From NCBI RefSeq assembly GCF_000300195.1, contig NZ_AMQH01000002.1, forward strand, positions 434,001 to 498,000: DNA of 64,000 nt, in the 5' to 3' direction. A model generated the notes under the pieces. It did not search any database. It worked only from the letters and a program-made list of their open reading frames with translations, and was not told the DNA's origin. This document shows positions 49,803-58,107 of this stretch, in pieces; within the stretch, counting starts at the first letter, position 1, and each line of letters begins with the position of its first letter. Source of the stretch: Clostridium tunisiense TJ (lineage in GTDB: Bacteria; Bacillota; Clostridia; Clostridiales; Clostridiaceae). The position numbers and the translations under genes were made by a program.

Positions 49803-50567
49803 TTATTTTAAATTTAGCAAGGTTTTTGTGTTTTTTATGGTATTTTTTTCCACATCTTCTTTGGTTATTCCCTTTAACTCTGCTATTTCATCAATTATAT
49901 ATTCAATATAATTTGATTGATTTCTTTTCCCTCTGTAAGGGGTAGGCGCCATGTAAGGACAATCTGTCTCCACTAGTAGCTTATCAATTGGTACAGCCTT
50001 AACCACTTCTTTAATTACCTTTGCATTTTTAAAGGTAACCACTCCTGTAATTCCTATATAGTATCCTAACTTTAAGCACTCTTTAGCAAACTCCACACTG
50101 CCCGAAAAACAATGAACTACACCCTTAACCTGACTAAATTCCTTCATAATTTCTAAAGTATCTTGATGAGCCTCTCTATCATGTATTACCACTGGTAAAT
50201 TAAGTTCTCTAGCAGCTTCCATCTGCATTCTGAAGGCCTTTTTTTGCACTTCTCTTGGAGGATTTTCTTCCCAATAGTAATCTAATCCAATTTCCCCAAT
50301 AGCTCTAACCTTAGGATTTTTAGCATAGTTCCTAATTTGCTCTATTAAATTTTCATCTACTACCTGAGCATATTCTGGATGGATTCCCACAGCTGCATAT
50401 ACAAAGTCATACTTTTCTGCTAGTTCAATAGACATATTGAGCCCTCTTAAATCTGAACCACAGTTTAAAACTCCTATTACTCCCTTTTCTTTTATCTCCT
50501 TTAAAACTAAATCTCTATCTTCATTAAATTGGCTATCATCATAATGTGAATGTGAATCAAATATCAT
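49803..50567 (-). CDS. tatD: TatD-family metal-dependent deoxyribonuclease
   Basis: A 254-residue TIM-barrel hydrolase, Bacillus YabD type. Metal ligands appear as FDSHSHYDD (HxH), AIGEIGLDYYW (Glu), VVIHDREAHQD (His), GVVHCFSGSVE (His) and LLVETDCPYMAP (Asp). TatD proteins are 3'-5' exonucleases or DNases implicated in DNA repair and turnover. ATG at 50567 follows a weak GAGAAAACC site. In Bacillus the gene lies directly downstream of metS; here a DUF445 gene, PHP phosphatase, rubrerythrin and others separate it from metG. Cytoplasmic. Probably its own unit since more than 270 bases separate it from yabE. Confidence 0.93.
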   Translation of the reverse strand: MIFDSHSHYDDSQFNEDRDLVLKEIKEKGVIGVLNCGSDLRGLNMSIELAEKYDFVYAAVGIHPEYAQVVDENLIEQIRNYAKNPKVRAIGEIGLDYYWEENPPREVQKKAFRMQMEAARELNLPVVIHDREAHQDTLEIMKEFSQVKGVVHCFSGSVEFAKECLKLGYYIGITGVVTFKNAKVIKEVVKAVPIDKLLVETDCPYMAPTPYRGKRNQSNYIEYIIDEIAELKGITKEDVEKNTIKNTKTLLNLK

Positions 50568-50774
50568 GGTTTTCTCCTATTCTAATTAAATATTTTAATG
50601 TTCTATGAAGGTTCCCTTACCTTCTGAAAGTTCATAAATCTAATTTTATTTCTTGAGCATAAAAACTTATCCTATAATTTTCTGTGGGAATTTATACCTA
50701 AATAAAGCTTTTAACTTCTTGTTAAAACTTATATTGTTATAGTAAACTTGTCCAGAAATTGTACTATAACTTAT

Positions 50775-50832
50775 AGTGGACATAAATCACAACTCTGCTA
50801 TAAGTTCATTATGATTTATGTCCACTTTTTCA
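50775..50832 (+). terminator. Long hairpin with T-run on the plus strand, no plus-strand gene upstream
   Basis: AGTGGACATAAATCA (50775-50789) is the exact complement of TGATTTATGTCCACT (50812-50826), followed by TTTTC on the plus strand. It lies between two minus-strand genes. An ACTTATAG (about 50769) / CTATAAGT (about 50798) pairing competes with the main stem. On the minus strand no T-run follows, so it is a poor terminator for the DUF445 gene. It may end an unannotated plus-strand RNA. The rest of 50568-50871 shows nothing else. Confidence 0.5.
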
Positions 50833-50871
50833 AGTTTTATTCAAAGCTGCTAATTTACCTTATTTTATATT

Positions 50872-52395
50872 TTAATAAAGGGCGGAAAGTACTGGTGTTA
50901 GAATTCCCATAACGGCTCCTAAAACTGCTCCAAGCCAAGTTATTGCACTTAGTTCCTTACTTGCAATTTCCAAGATTATTTCTTCTGCATAAGTAACTTC
51001 AAATTCATTAATTTTTTCCTCTACTACCTTTGATATGTTAAATAACTCTATAAAATCCGATGCCTTATTTTCCACAAAAGTGCTATATAAATCTAAGGTT
51101 ATAGCTGAGATTTTAGAAGATAAATCTCTGCCTTCCTTTTGGAAAATGAATTTCATTTCAGTATTTAAAATTCTTTGTAAGCCACTAGTTAAAAACTTAC
51201 TTATACTACTTTCCAATCCATAGCTTTCTAAGAACATATCTAATTTATTTTCCACAAAGTTAACTAATTCTTCTTCTAGGTTTATGCCAGCTTTGTTAAA
51301 TACAGCTCCTAAGGTATCACTGTTACTTAAATCACTTTCAACACCTTCTATAAGAGTGTTAATCACTTTATGTTCTTTTACATTGCTAAGTAAGAACTCC
51401 CAAAGTTTTTCTCCAATTAAGTTTTCTTGTTCTTCATTACTAGCAGGAATGTTTTCTAGGATATCTATAACTTTAGTTTTAGTTACTTTAGTTAGCACTT
51501 CATTTAAAATTAACACAATATCTACTAAAGTTTCTTCAGTTTCTAGCATTTCAGAGGCTCCACCCACTATTTTGTTATAAATAGTATCTGAGTTTACAAA
51601 CATTGCTATCATAGGGTTAAGTTGAGTTGATAAGATATTACTAATTATACCTTTAATTTTAATCTCATACTTTTCCTCTTTAAGAGCCCCTTGTATGTAC
51701 TTTCCTATTTCGTGACGCTTATTGTACATATAAACCTTAAGGTTACCTATCACTGTAGGAGGAATTATTTCCTCTAAGGTATTTTCCTTTATGCCTTCTA
51801 GTTTACCTGAAATTAAATTAAGGATATTTTCCTTAATAGCTCCATTTTCCATGCTTTCATTTAAATTATTAATCAAATTAAGTCTTATATTTTCATAAGC
51901 TTGTGAAGATAAAACAGCTTTAGGAGAATTGTTTAATAAGGTTCCTATTTCTTTTCTTACAATAGAAGTTACCTTGTTTTTAAATTCGTTGCCTTTAACT
52001 TCTTCTACTACCATAGCTGTTATATTTTTTTCTAAGTCACCCTTTATTTCTTCATAGTGTCCATTTAATAAAGACTTTAAGTTTTCTTCTAAGGTTGAAT
52101 CACTAGTTTCTAACTTTTTTACCTCTCCCTTTATCCAACCTGAAAGGGCTTCTTTAATTTTGTCACTACATAAAGAATTTAGGATAGTTTCCTTTGTTAA
52201 AAGATGAGCTCCAATAGCTTCTCCCACACTTTTAGCAATTCTTTTTCTTTCCTTTGGTATAAGTCCTGGGGTAAAAGGAACCTTTATGCCAAAGATTCTT
52301 TTTTCCTCATGGGGTCTAAATAACATTTTTATAGCAAGCCAGTTAGTGATATATCCAATAACTGCTCCAACTAAAATACCAATTATGTATTTCAT
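50872..52395 (-). CDS. DUF445 family membrane protein (YheB/YjiN-like)
   Basis: A 507-residue protein. The start YIIGILVGAVIGYITNWLAIKMLFRPHEEKRIFGIKVPFTPGLIPKERKRIAKSVGE contains the DUF445 signature, with a membrane helix then the TNWLAIKMLFRP and TPGLIPKxR motifs. A long alpha-helical middle (about 60-470) follows, and a C-terminal hydrophobic segment (ITWLGAVLGAVMGILTPVLSAL) gives a second membrane anchor. Both termini are thus membrane-bound with a helical stalk between. Family function is unknown; in Bacillus YheB has been linked to sporulation or membrane organisation only loosely. Start at 52395 with GAGGAATT upstream. Single gene. Confidence 0.88.
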   Translation of the reverse strand: MKYIIGILVGAVIGYITNWLAIKMLFRPHEEKRIFGIKVPFTPGLIPKERKRIAKSVGEAIGAHLLTKETILNSLCSDKIKEALSGWIKGEVKKLETSDSTLEENLKSLLNGHYEEIKGDLEKNITAMVVEEVKGNEFKNKVTSIVRKEIGTLLNNSPKAVLSSQAYENIRLNLINNLNESMENGAIKENILNLISGKLEGIKENTLEEIIPPTVIGNLKVYMYNKRHEIGKYIQGALKEEKYEIKIKGIISNILSTQLNPMIAMFVNSDTIYNKIVGGASEMLETEETLVDIVLILNEVLTKVTKTKVIDILENIPASNEEQENLIGEKLWEFLLSNVKEHKVINTLIEGVESDLSNSDTLGAVFNKAGINLEEELVNFVENKLDMFLESYGLESSISKFLTSGLQRILNTEMKFIFQKEGRDLSSKISAITLDLYSTFVENKASDFIELFNISKVVEEKINEFEVTYAEEIILEIASKELSAITWLGAVLGAVMGILTPVLSALY

Positions 52396-52677
52396 GAAAA
52401 TTCCTCCTCTTATGATAAATAATGAATAAGTTCATTTTGTAGTTATTATAGGTTCTAAAGATAGGGCTTTACCTTATTCCTCTATGGAATTCCTTATAGA
52501 AAAACTAGCCCCCTATGAGATACCTCTCCATCTTAATTACCTAGATTAAAAAACTATTTTTAGTGTGGGTTTTATCCTGCTTATAAATACTATATATAAT
52601 GAAAAATTATAAAACTACTACTTTAAGATTGCAACTATTAAGGAAAATTTTGTTTACTATAATTTGTGATTTATTGA
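52396..52677. other. Intergenic region upstream of the DUF445 gene
   Basis: About 280 AT-rich bases; I see no open frame, repeat or hairpin. It must hold the DUF445 promoter, but none stands out. Confidence 0.25.
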
Positions 52678-52720
52678 ACACAAAAAAGAGCCGCTTATAT
52701 TAAAGCAAACTCTCTTTCTG
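52678..52720 (-). terminator. Terminator after the small membrane protein gene
   Basis: On the minus strand AAAGAG (52717-52712) and GCTTT pair with AAGC and CTCTTTT (52694-52684) with an internal mismatch; TTTTTTG follows. Confidence 0.65.
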
Positions 52721-52755
52721 TATTTGGCATCTTAAACCTCATAATTTTCACTGCT

Positions 52756-53217
52756 TTACTTTGGCAGCTTTGATTTAATCTTCAAATATTCCTCTATTGT
52801 AGCTGCAGGAGCCGCAATAAAGTATTGAAATTCGGTTTCTCCTAAAAATACTGTTTTCATGTCATCAAACATATAAAGATACAAGACATCTTTTCCTTCA
52901 TGTTTCACTGTTCCAAATAAGTATTTATTTGGTGACTCACCGACTTCTACTGCGGAAAAGTTATATTCTTCTTCATCTATATATAACTTTCCGGTTAAGT
53001 GATTTATAAGGTGTCCCTTAATTGCTTTCCATTTATAATATTCTGCATCAATCCTTACATTTGTAAGCTTTTTTATATCCTTATGATTTTCGCTAATTAT
53101 AGCATCATTGAATTCCTTATTTATTTTTACTGGTTTTCTTATGCTATTAATTGCGAAAAAAGATGCGCCAATAATAATAACAAAAACTAATGAAATTAAT
53201 TTTATATGCTTCCTCAT
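52756..53217 (-). CDS. Small membrane-anchored protein of unknown function
   Basis: A 153-residue protein: a basic start (MRKHIKLISLVFVIIIGASFFAI) with one transmembrane helix, then an extracytoplasmic domain of about 125 residues (KINKEFNDAIISENHKDIKKL, LTGKLYIDEEEYNFSAVEVGE, DVLYLYMFDDMKTVFLGETEFQYF). No family recognised. The frame is open to a GTG at 53265, but that codon has no ribosome site. Instead GGGGGAG drives a short out-of-frame leader ORF whose TGA overlaps the ATG at 53217 (ATGA). Translation of this gene is therefore probably coupled to the leader peptide. An alternative is a one-base frameshift joining the two. Confidence 0.65.
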   Translation of the reverse strand: MRKHIKLISLVFVIIIGASFFAINSIRKPVKINKEFNDAIISENHKDIKKLTNVRIDAEYYKWKAIKGHLINHLTGKLYIDEEEYNFSAVEVGESPNKYLFGTVKHEGKDVLYLYMFDDMKTVFLGETEFQYFIAAPAATIEEYLKIKSKLPK

Positions 53218-53249
53218 AAACTTATTATAATCCCTTGAATTTTTTTCAT
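53214..53249 (-). CDS. 11-codon leader peptide overlapping the membrane protein start
   Basis: ATG at 53249 has GGGGGAG seven bases upstream, the only good ribosome site in this leader. It encodes MKKIQGIIISL and stops at TGA (53216-53214), whose first two bases are shared with the ATG of the downstream gene (ATGA overlap). Lys-rich then hydrophobic. Too short to be recognised by family; listed for its coupling potential. Confidence 0.45.
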   Translation of the reverse strand: MKKIQGIIISL

Positions 53250-53265
53250 TGTTGTTCTCCCCCAC

Positions 53266-53767
53266 TTATAAGTTGTTTTTAATTATACTTGGAACTATAT
53301 ACATATTTTTATTGAAAGTCAAAGCTTTTAGCAACATAAATAGTTACTTTTTTGTTATGATTGTTAAGAGTATATCATTGAATTAGAAAGAACTGTTCTT
53401 GAACATCATAATTATAGAAAAGGTTGGTTTTTCGGGTTATATTTTGTAGGTATATAAAGTGGCAATGATTTAAGATTCTCATTCTTAAAAAGCTTCAAGC
53501 TCCCTTTGTAAGGGTTTGAATAACATGATGAATAAACCTTTTTAACTATTTAAATATAGTTTACGCTTATGCTGTTTACTTACTTAACATTATTTAACAT
53601 ATTTACTTGTTTAAATAACTTTCACTTCTTTAAAGTCAACACTTTCTGAAGATAACTCTAAGCAACTTTAAAATCGTAGTTAGAGTTTATAGGAATAAAT
53701 ATTAATGGTACCTCATTCATTTGCACTTTAAAAATATTAATTTAACTAAGTTGAACTTTAGTTACAT
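53266..53767. other. Intergenic region, about 500 bases
   Basis: Divergent spacing between the minus-strand membrane protein gene and a small plus-strand ORF. AT-rich, no open frame recognised. A dyad AACTAAGTTGAACTTTAGTT (53744-53763) stands directly in front of the small ORF and could be an operator. Confidence 0.3.
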
Positions 53768-53935
53768 ATGAATCATAATAATACTAAGGTATTTTTTAGA
53801 ACTTTTTTAGATGACTTTGATGGTGAAAAAAACAAATGCAACATTAAAATCTTAGTAGGATGTACAAATTGTGCAGTAAAAGAAGATTGTCAAATGCCTA
53901 TAACTAAAAATAAATTTAGTGATTTATTGTTATAA
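53768..53935 (+). CDS. Possible 55-residue Cys-containing small protein
   Basis: An ATG at 53768 opens a 55-codon frame ending TAA at 53935. The product starts MNHNNTKVFFRTFLDDFDGE and has CNIKILVGCTNCAVKEDC, four cysteines spaced like a small metal or Fe-S site (C..CxxC..C). Codon use looks like that of the neighbours. There is no good Shine-Dalgarno; instead a 20-base dyad ends about four bases before the ATG. The same strand carries the PHP gene 150 bases downstream, after an R2 repeat. I do not recognise the family; it may be a real small protein, a decayed gene or chance. Confidence 0.4.
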   Translation: MNHNNTKVFFRTFLDDFDGEKNKCNIKILVGCTNCAVKEDCQMPITKNKFSDLLL

Positions 53936-53953
53936 TATAGAGAACTAAAGGTA

Positions 53954-54051
53954 GAACTTAATTTATACTGTAATCCTACTTTGTTTTCTTAAGGCCTTTT
54001 GGTGATGAATAAAATAAATTATTGCTTTTAAAGCCTATAGCTATGCAAATT
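53954..54051. repeat. Dispersed intergenic repeat, family R2 (copy 4)
   Basis: GAACTTAATTTATACTG, AATCCTACTTTGTTTTCTTAAGGCC, TTTTGGTGATGAAT and TTAAAGCCTATAGC appear in the family order, very like the 61.3 and 13.5 kb copies. It lies between the small Cys ORF and the PHP phosphatase gene. Confidence 0.55.
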
Positions 54052-54086
54052 AGTTTAAGTACAATGGTTGAAAGGTTGATGAAATT

Positions 54087-54857
54087 ATGATATTTGATAC
54101 TCATATTCATACTAGTTTTTCTTCTGATTCCAAAATGAATATTAAAGATGCCCTTGATAAAGCTAAAGCTTTAGGTATTGGATTAGTTATTACAGATCAT
54201 ATGGATTTAAATTACCCTGACAAGGACAAATTTAAATTTCCTGTAGCTGACTTTTTTAAAAGCTATGAACCCTATAAAAGCTCCTCTTTGCTTCTTGGCA
54301 TTGAGCTTGGAATGGACACAGGTTATGAAGCTGAAAACAAAAACCTCATAGATACCTATAATTTTGATGAAGTTATAGGCTCTCAGCATTTTCTTCATGG
54401 CTTTGATATATATGATGCTTCTCTTTATAGAGAAAAAACTAAAGTGGAGTTATTTAGAGACTATTTTCTAGAAATTATAGCTTCCTTAAAAACTCATAGT
54501 TATATAGATACCTTAGGTCACATAGATTTTATTTCAAGATACTGTCCCTTCGAGGATAAGGAAATTTACTATAATGATTATTGTGATTACATTGATGAAA
54601 TTATAAAGCTTTGCATCAATTATGATATCTCTCTAGAAATTAATACTCGTAGGCTAGGCATGGCTAAGTCTTTAAATAGTCTTGTAAGTATTTATAAAAG
54701 ATACAAAGAGCTTGGGGGAAACTATGTTACCATAGGTTCTGATGCTCACACTGTTGATTCTATAGGCCTCAACTTAGATAAAGGCTTCCAAATCGCTGAG
54801 AGTCTGGGGTTAAAACCTATTTATTTTAAAAATAGAAGTAGTGAGTATATAAAATAA
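54087..54857 (+). CDS. PHP-domain phosphatase (histidinol-phosphatase HisK/HisJ-like)
   Basis: A 256-residue metal-dependent phosphoesterase with the PHP fold. Metal-binding residues are visible in FDTHIHTSFSSDS, VITDHMDLNY, GIELGMD, IGSQHFLHGF, LGHIDFISRYCP, EINTR and IGSDAHTVDSIG. These match the trinuclear site of HisK-type histidinol-phosphate phosphatases. Because no other histidine gene is near, a related phosphatase with another substrate is equally possible. AGGTTGATGA precedes the ATG at 54087. Cytoplasmic, single gene, convergent with rubrerythrin. Confidence 0.85.
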   Translation: MIFDTHIHTSFSSDSKMNIKDALDKAKALGIGLVITDHMDLNYPDKDKFKFPVADFFKSYEPYKSSSLLLGIELGMDTGYEAENKNLIDTYNFDEVIGSQHFLHGFDIYDASLYREKTKVELFRDYFLEIIASLKTHSYIDTLGHIDFISRYCPFEDKEIYYNDYCDYIDEIIKLCINYDISLEINTRRLGMAKSLNSLVSIYKRYKELGGNYVTIGSDAHTVDSIGLNLDKGFQIAESLGLKPIYFKNRSSEYIK

Positions 54858-54898
54858 AAGGTTTGCTTTATTTTATTACACTTGCCAATAACATGAAA

Positions 54899-54940
54899 TT
54901 AAAAATAAGCTATAAGAGGGGGATTATCTCTTATAGCTTA
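54899..54940 (-). terminator. Terminator after rubrerythrin (and possible stop for the PHP transcript)
   Basis: AAGCTATAAGAG (54907-54918) pairs with CTCTTATAGCTT (54928-54939). ATTTTTAAT follows on the minus strand. A second small hairpin (GTCCTAT..ATAGGAC, 54952-54978) sits between it and the rubrerythrin stop. Confidence 0.75.
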
Positions 54941-55049
54941 GGGGTTAAATCGTCCTATATCTACTGAAAATAGGACTTATAGTATGGGGGGATGTTAGAA
55001 ACTTCTTTAATTTGAGTATCTATTCTAATTATCTCCACTTATCTAGAAA

Positions 55050-55637
55050 TTATTCCTTTGTATCGTACATTATTTCAAAATATCCTTGAGGGTATTTACA
55101 TGCAGGACATGCCTTTGGTGCCTCAGTTCCTTCATAAATGTAACCGCAGTTTATGCACTTCCAATATTGAGCTGTATCTCTTTTATATAATCTGTCATTC
55201 TTAAGAGCTTCATGTAAATCTAAATACCTTTGCTCATGGCCTTTTTCAACTTCTAATATTTTATTAAAAGCAAATTCTACTTCAGGATAACCCTCTTCTT
55301 TTGCTATTTTTGCAAACTCTGGATAAGCAGTGCCCCACTCTTCCTTTTCTCCTTCTGCAGCTGCCATTAGGTTTTCTAAGGTATCTCCATAAGCTACTGG
55401 ATAATCTGCATCTACATGTATTTGATTTTTACCAAGACCTTTAACTAAAAGATCAAAGAATATATAAGCATGAGCCCTCTCATTATCAGCAGTTTCATAG
55501 AACACGTTAGAAATTTGCATATGTCCTTCCTTTTGGGCAACCTTAGCATAGAAGGTATATCTATTTCTTGCTTGAGATTCACCGGCAAAGGCTTTGGCTA
55601 AGTTATCAGCAGTTTTACTTCCTACTAAACTTTTCAT
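55050..55637 (-). CDS. rbr: Rubrerythrin
   Basis: A 195-residue peroxide-reducing non-haem iron protein of anaerobes. The N-terminal four-helix bundle carries the di-iron ligands in AFAGESQARNRYTF, ETADNERAHAYIF, the GEKEEWGTAYPEFA region and EVEKGHEQRYLDL. The C-terminal rubredoxin-like domain has WKCINCGYIYEG and CPACKYPQGYF (two CxxC pairs for one iron). It takes electrons from rubredoxin or NADH-linked reductases to reduce hydrogen peroxide in the cytoplasm. AGGAG lies eight bases before the ATG at 55637. Peroxide control by PerR is common; I could not identify a PerR box by eye. Confidence 0.96.
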   Translation of the reverse strand: MKSLVGSKTADNLAKAFAGESQARNRYTFYAKVAQKEGHMQISNVFYETADNERAHAYIFFDLLVKGLGKNQIHVDADYPVAYGDTLENLMAAAEGEKEEWGTAYPEFAKIAKEEGYPEVEFAFNKILEVEKGHEQRYLDLHEALKNDRLYKRDTAQYWKCINCGYIYEGTEAPKACPACKYPQGYFEIMYDTKE

Positions 55638-55846
55638 TTTAAAAACACTCCTTTAAATTCTTTATATATGTATTAGTTTCACTCTGTTTCTAATATTTCC
55701 AAAACCAACTTTAATAATTCATTTAAATTTGCCTGTAGTTATATAGAAAAAAATCTAAGCATTCAAGAGGGTTAAACTCTAAATATTTAAAACAATTATA
55801 ATATCAACAAATTTTTATACCTTCATGAAGGCAAAGCTAAATTCAT

Positions 55847-55890
55847 TGTAAAAAAGAAAAGCTCTAGCTTTTACTAGAACTTTTCTTTCT
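55847..55890 (-). terminator. Rho-independent terminator after metG
   Basis: On the minus strand GAAAAGTTCTAG pairs with CTAGAGCTTTTC (55888-55857), with a short loop and a T-run after (CTTTTTTAC). It is about 45 bases past the metG stop. Confidence 0.8.
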
Positions 55891-55936
55891 AACATAATTA
55901 TAATATTAACTCTTTATAACTGTGGCTAATTAGTAA

Positions 55937-57868
55937 TTATCTTACTATAGACCCTGTTGGTAAATCTCCTGGATTTGTAGCTAGTAATTTACTATCATCA
56001 TCTGTTGATCCATAAAGTATCATTCCTTGAGATAGTTCGCCTCTTAAAGTTACAGGTTTTAAGTTTGCAACTAGAATTACATTTTTGCCTACTAACTCTT
56101 CTGGCTTGTAGTGCTCTGCTACTCCAGATATTACTTGACGGATTTCTCCACCTAAATCTACTTTTAGTTTTAAAAGTTTCTTAGCCTTTTTCACTGGCTC
56201 ACATTCTAAAACTTTTACTACTCTTAAATCTATCTTGTCAAAATCATCTATAGTGATTTCTTCTTTAATTGGAGTCATTGGAGCTCTTTCTGGCTGTTTT
56301 TGAGCTTCAGAAAGTTTGTTTAACTCTTCAATTTTTGCATCCACATCTATTCTTGGGAACATAACTTCTCCCTTATTTACCTTAGTTCCTGCACTAGTTC
56401 CGTCAAAGGCAGAAAGACTGTTCCAAGAAGCTACCTCAACACCTAATTGACTATTTATCTTAGCACTTGTTGATGGTAAGAAGGAAGAAAGTAATGCTGA
56501 AGTGATTCTTAAAGATTCTGCTAAGTTATATAACACTGTAGCAAGTCTTCCTTTTCTACTCTCATCTTTTCCTAGAACCCAAGGAGTTGTCTCATCTATA
56601 TATTTGTTTGTTCTTCTAATTAAAGTCCAAATGTGATCTAAAGCATCAGATACCTTTAATTTATCTATTTCTTTTTCTACTTTTCCTGGAACTTCAAGAG
56701 CAAGTCTTATAAGCTCATCATCCACTGCCTCTTTTTCATCTGGGGCTGGAATTACTCCATCAAAGTATTTTTCAATCATAGTTACTGTTCTTGAAACTAA
56801 GTTTCCAAGGTCATTAGCAAGGTCTGAGTTTGTTTTCTTTATGAAAATTTCATTGTTGAATAATCCATCAGAACCAAATGGGATTTCATGTAGTAAGAAG
56901 TATCTCACTGCATCTACTCCAAAGTGTTCCACTAGTACCACTGGGTCTACTACATTGCCCATGGATTTAGACATTTTTCCACCATCAACTAAAAGCCAGC
57001 CGTGTCCAAAAATTTGTTTTGGAAGTTCAAGGTCTAACGCCATTAACATAATTGGCCAGTAAATTGTGTGGAATCTTAAAATATCTTTTCCAATTAAGTG
57101 AACATCCGCTGGCCAGTATTTGCTATAAAGCTCAGTGTTGTCACTATTATAACCAAGAGCTGTTATATAGTTTGAAAGTGCATCTATCCAAACGTAAATT
57201 ACGTGTCCCTTATCAAACTCTACTGGTATTCCCCAGTTAAAAGAGGTTCTAGATACACATAGGTCCTGTAAACCTGGTTTTAAGAAGTTATTAACCATTT
57301 CATTTTTTCTTGACTCTGGTTGGATAAATTCAGGATGAGACTCAATATATTCTAAAAGTCTATCCGCATACTTTGACATTTTGAAGAAATAAGCCTCTTC
57401 TTTAGCCTTTTCTACTGGTCTGCCGCAATCTGGGCACTTTCCATCTTTAAGCTGAGTTTCTGTCCAGAAAGCTTCACAAGGAGTACAGTACCAGCCCTCA
57501 TAAGATCCTTTATAGATATCTCCCTGCTCGTATAATTTGTTAAATATTTTTTGAACTGCACTAATATGATAATCATCAGTAGTTCTTATAAACTTATCGT
57601 AGCTTATATCCATAAGCTTCCAAAGATCTTTAATTCCAGCAACAATTTCATCTACATACTCCTTTGGAGTAACGCCCTTTTCTTCTGCTATTCTTTGAAG
57701 CTTTTGACCATGCTCATCTGTTCCAGTTAAGAACATTACATCATGATCTGTAAATCTTTTAAATCTTGCAATTGCATCTGCTGCTACCGTAGTATAAGTG
57801 TTTCCTATATGAAGCTTTGCAGATGGGTAATAAATTGGTGTGGTGATATAGTATGGTTTCTTACTCAT
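55937..57868 (-). CDS. metG: Methionyl-tRNA synthetase
   Basis: A 643-residue class I synthetase charging tRNA-Met. It shows the HIGH-like YYPSAKLHIGNTYT, FLTGTDEHGQK, two zinc-binding CxxC pairs (WYCTPCEAF and KCPDCGRP), GGKMSKSMGN (KMSKS), an anticodon-binding helical domain, and a C-terminal tRNA-binding OB domain from about residue 540 (FDKIDLRVVKVLECEP, GKNVILVANLKPVTLRG). This is the MetRS-type with appended dimerisation domain. GAGGAGG lies eight bases before the ATG at 57868; the ten codons above it have no ribosome site. It is controlled by a T-box leader. A 163-bp R1 element ends only 18 bases upstream of the start. Confidence 0.97.
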   Translation of the reverse strand: MSKKPYYITTPIYYPSAKLHIGNTYTTVAADAIARFKRFTDHDVMFLTGTDEHGQKLQRIAEEKGVTPKEYVDEIVAGIKDLWKLMDISYDKFIRTTDDYHISAVQKIFNKLYEQGDIYKGSYEGWYCTPCEAFWTETQLKDGKCPDCGRPVEKAKEEAYFFKMSKYADRLLEYIESHPEFIQPESRKNEMVNNFLKPGLQDLCVSRTSFNWGIPVEFDKGHVIYVWIDALSNYITALGYNSDNTELYSKYWPADVHLIGKDILRFHTIYWPIMLMALDLELPKQIFGHGWLLVDGGKMSKSMGNVVDPVVLVEHFGVDAVRYFLLHEIPFGSDGLFNNEIFIKKTNSDLANDLGNLVSRTVTMIEKYFDGVIPAPDEKEAVDDELIRLALEVPGKVEKEIDKLKVSDALDHIWTLIRRTNKYIDETTPWVLGKDESRKGRLATVLYNLAESLRITSALLSSFLPSTSAKINSQLGVEVASWNSLSAFDGTSAGTKVNKGEVMFPRIDVDAKIEELNKLSEAQKQPERAPMTPIKEEITIDDFDKIDLRVVKVLECEPVKKAKKLLKLKVDLGGEIRQVISGVAEHYKPEELVGKNVILVANLKPVTLRGELSQGMILYGSTDDDSKLLATNPGDLPTGSIVR

Positions 57869-57885
57869 TTTTCTTCCTCCTCTAT

Positions 57886-58048
57886 TAGGTATCTTCAAAA
57901 AATAAGTAAGTCAGTATCCTCGTTTATTTTGTGCTATACTGCGTCAACAGAACCCTTAGATAGCTCTGCTATCTGTGGAACCTGGTTCCTTGTCTAACTC
58001 AAAATATCCTTCACATCTTTGACTTATTATTTATTTTCAGATACCTTA
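57886..58048. repeat. Inverted-repeat element, family R1 (163-bp copy)
   Basis: Starts TAGGTATCTTCAAAAAATAAG and ends TTATTTTCAGATACCTTA. The outer ~28 bases are imperfect inverted repeats (AGGTATCT..AAATAA..TAAGTCA at both ends). Inside are GATAGCTCTGCTATC and GGAACCTGGTTCC, both strong dyads. Nearly the same sequence is found reversed at 36263-36442 and in short form at 48123-48195. It separates the metG T-box from the metG ribosome site. Confidence 0.75.
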
Positions 58049-58107
58049 AAAATTTTATAATTACTTTTCAACTTTATAGGACACTAAATATTCTTAATTT
58101 ATGAATC

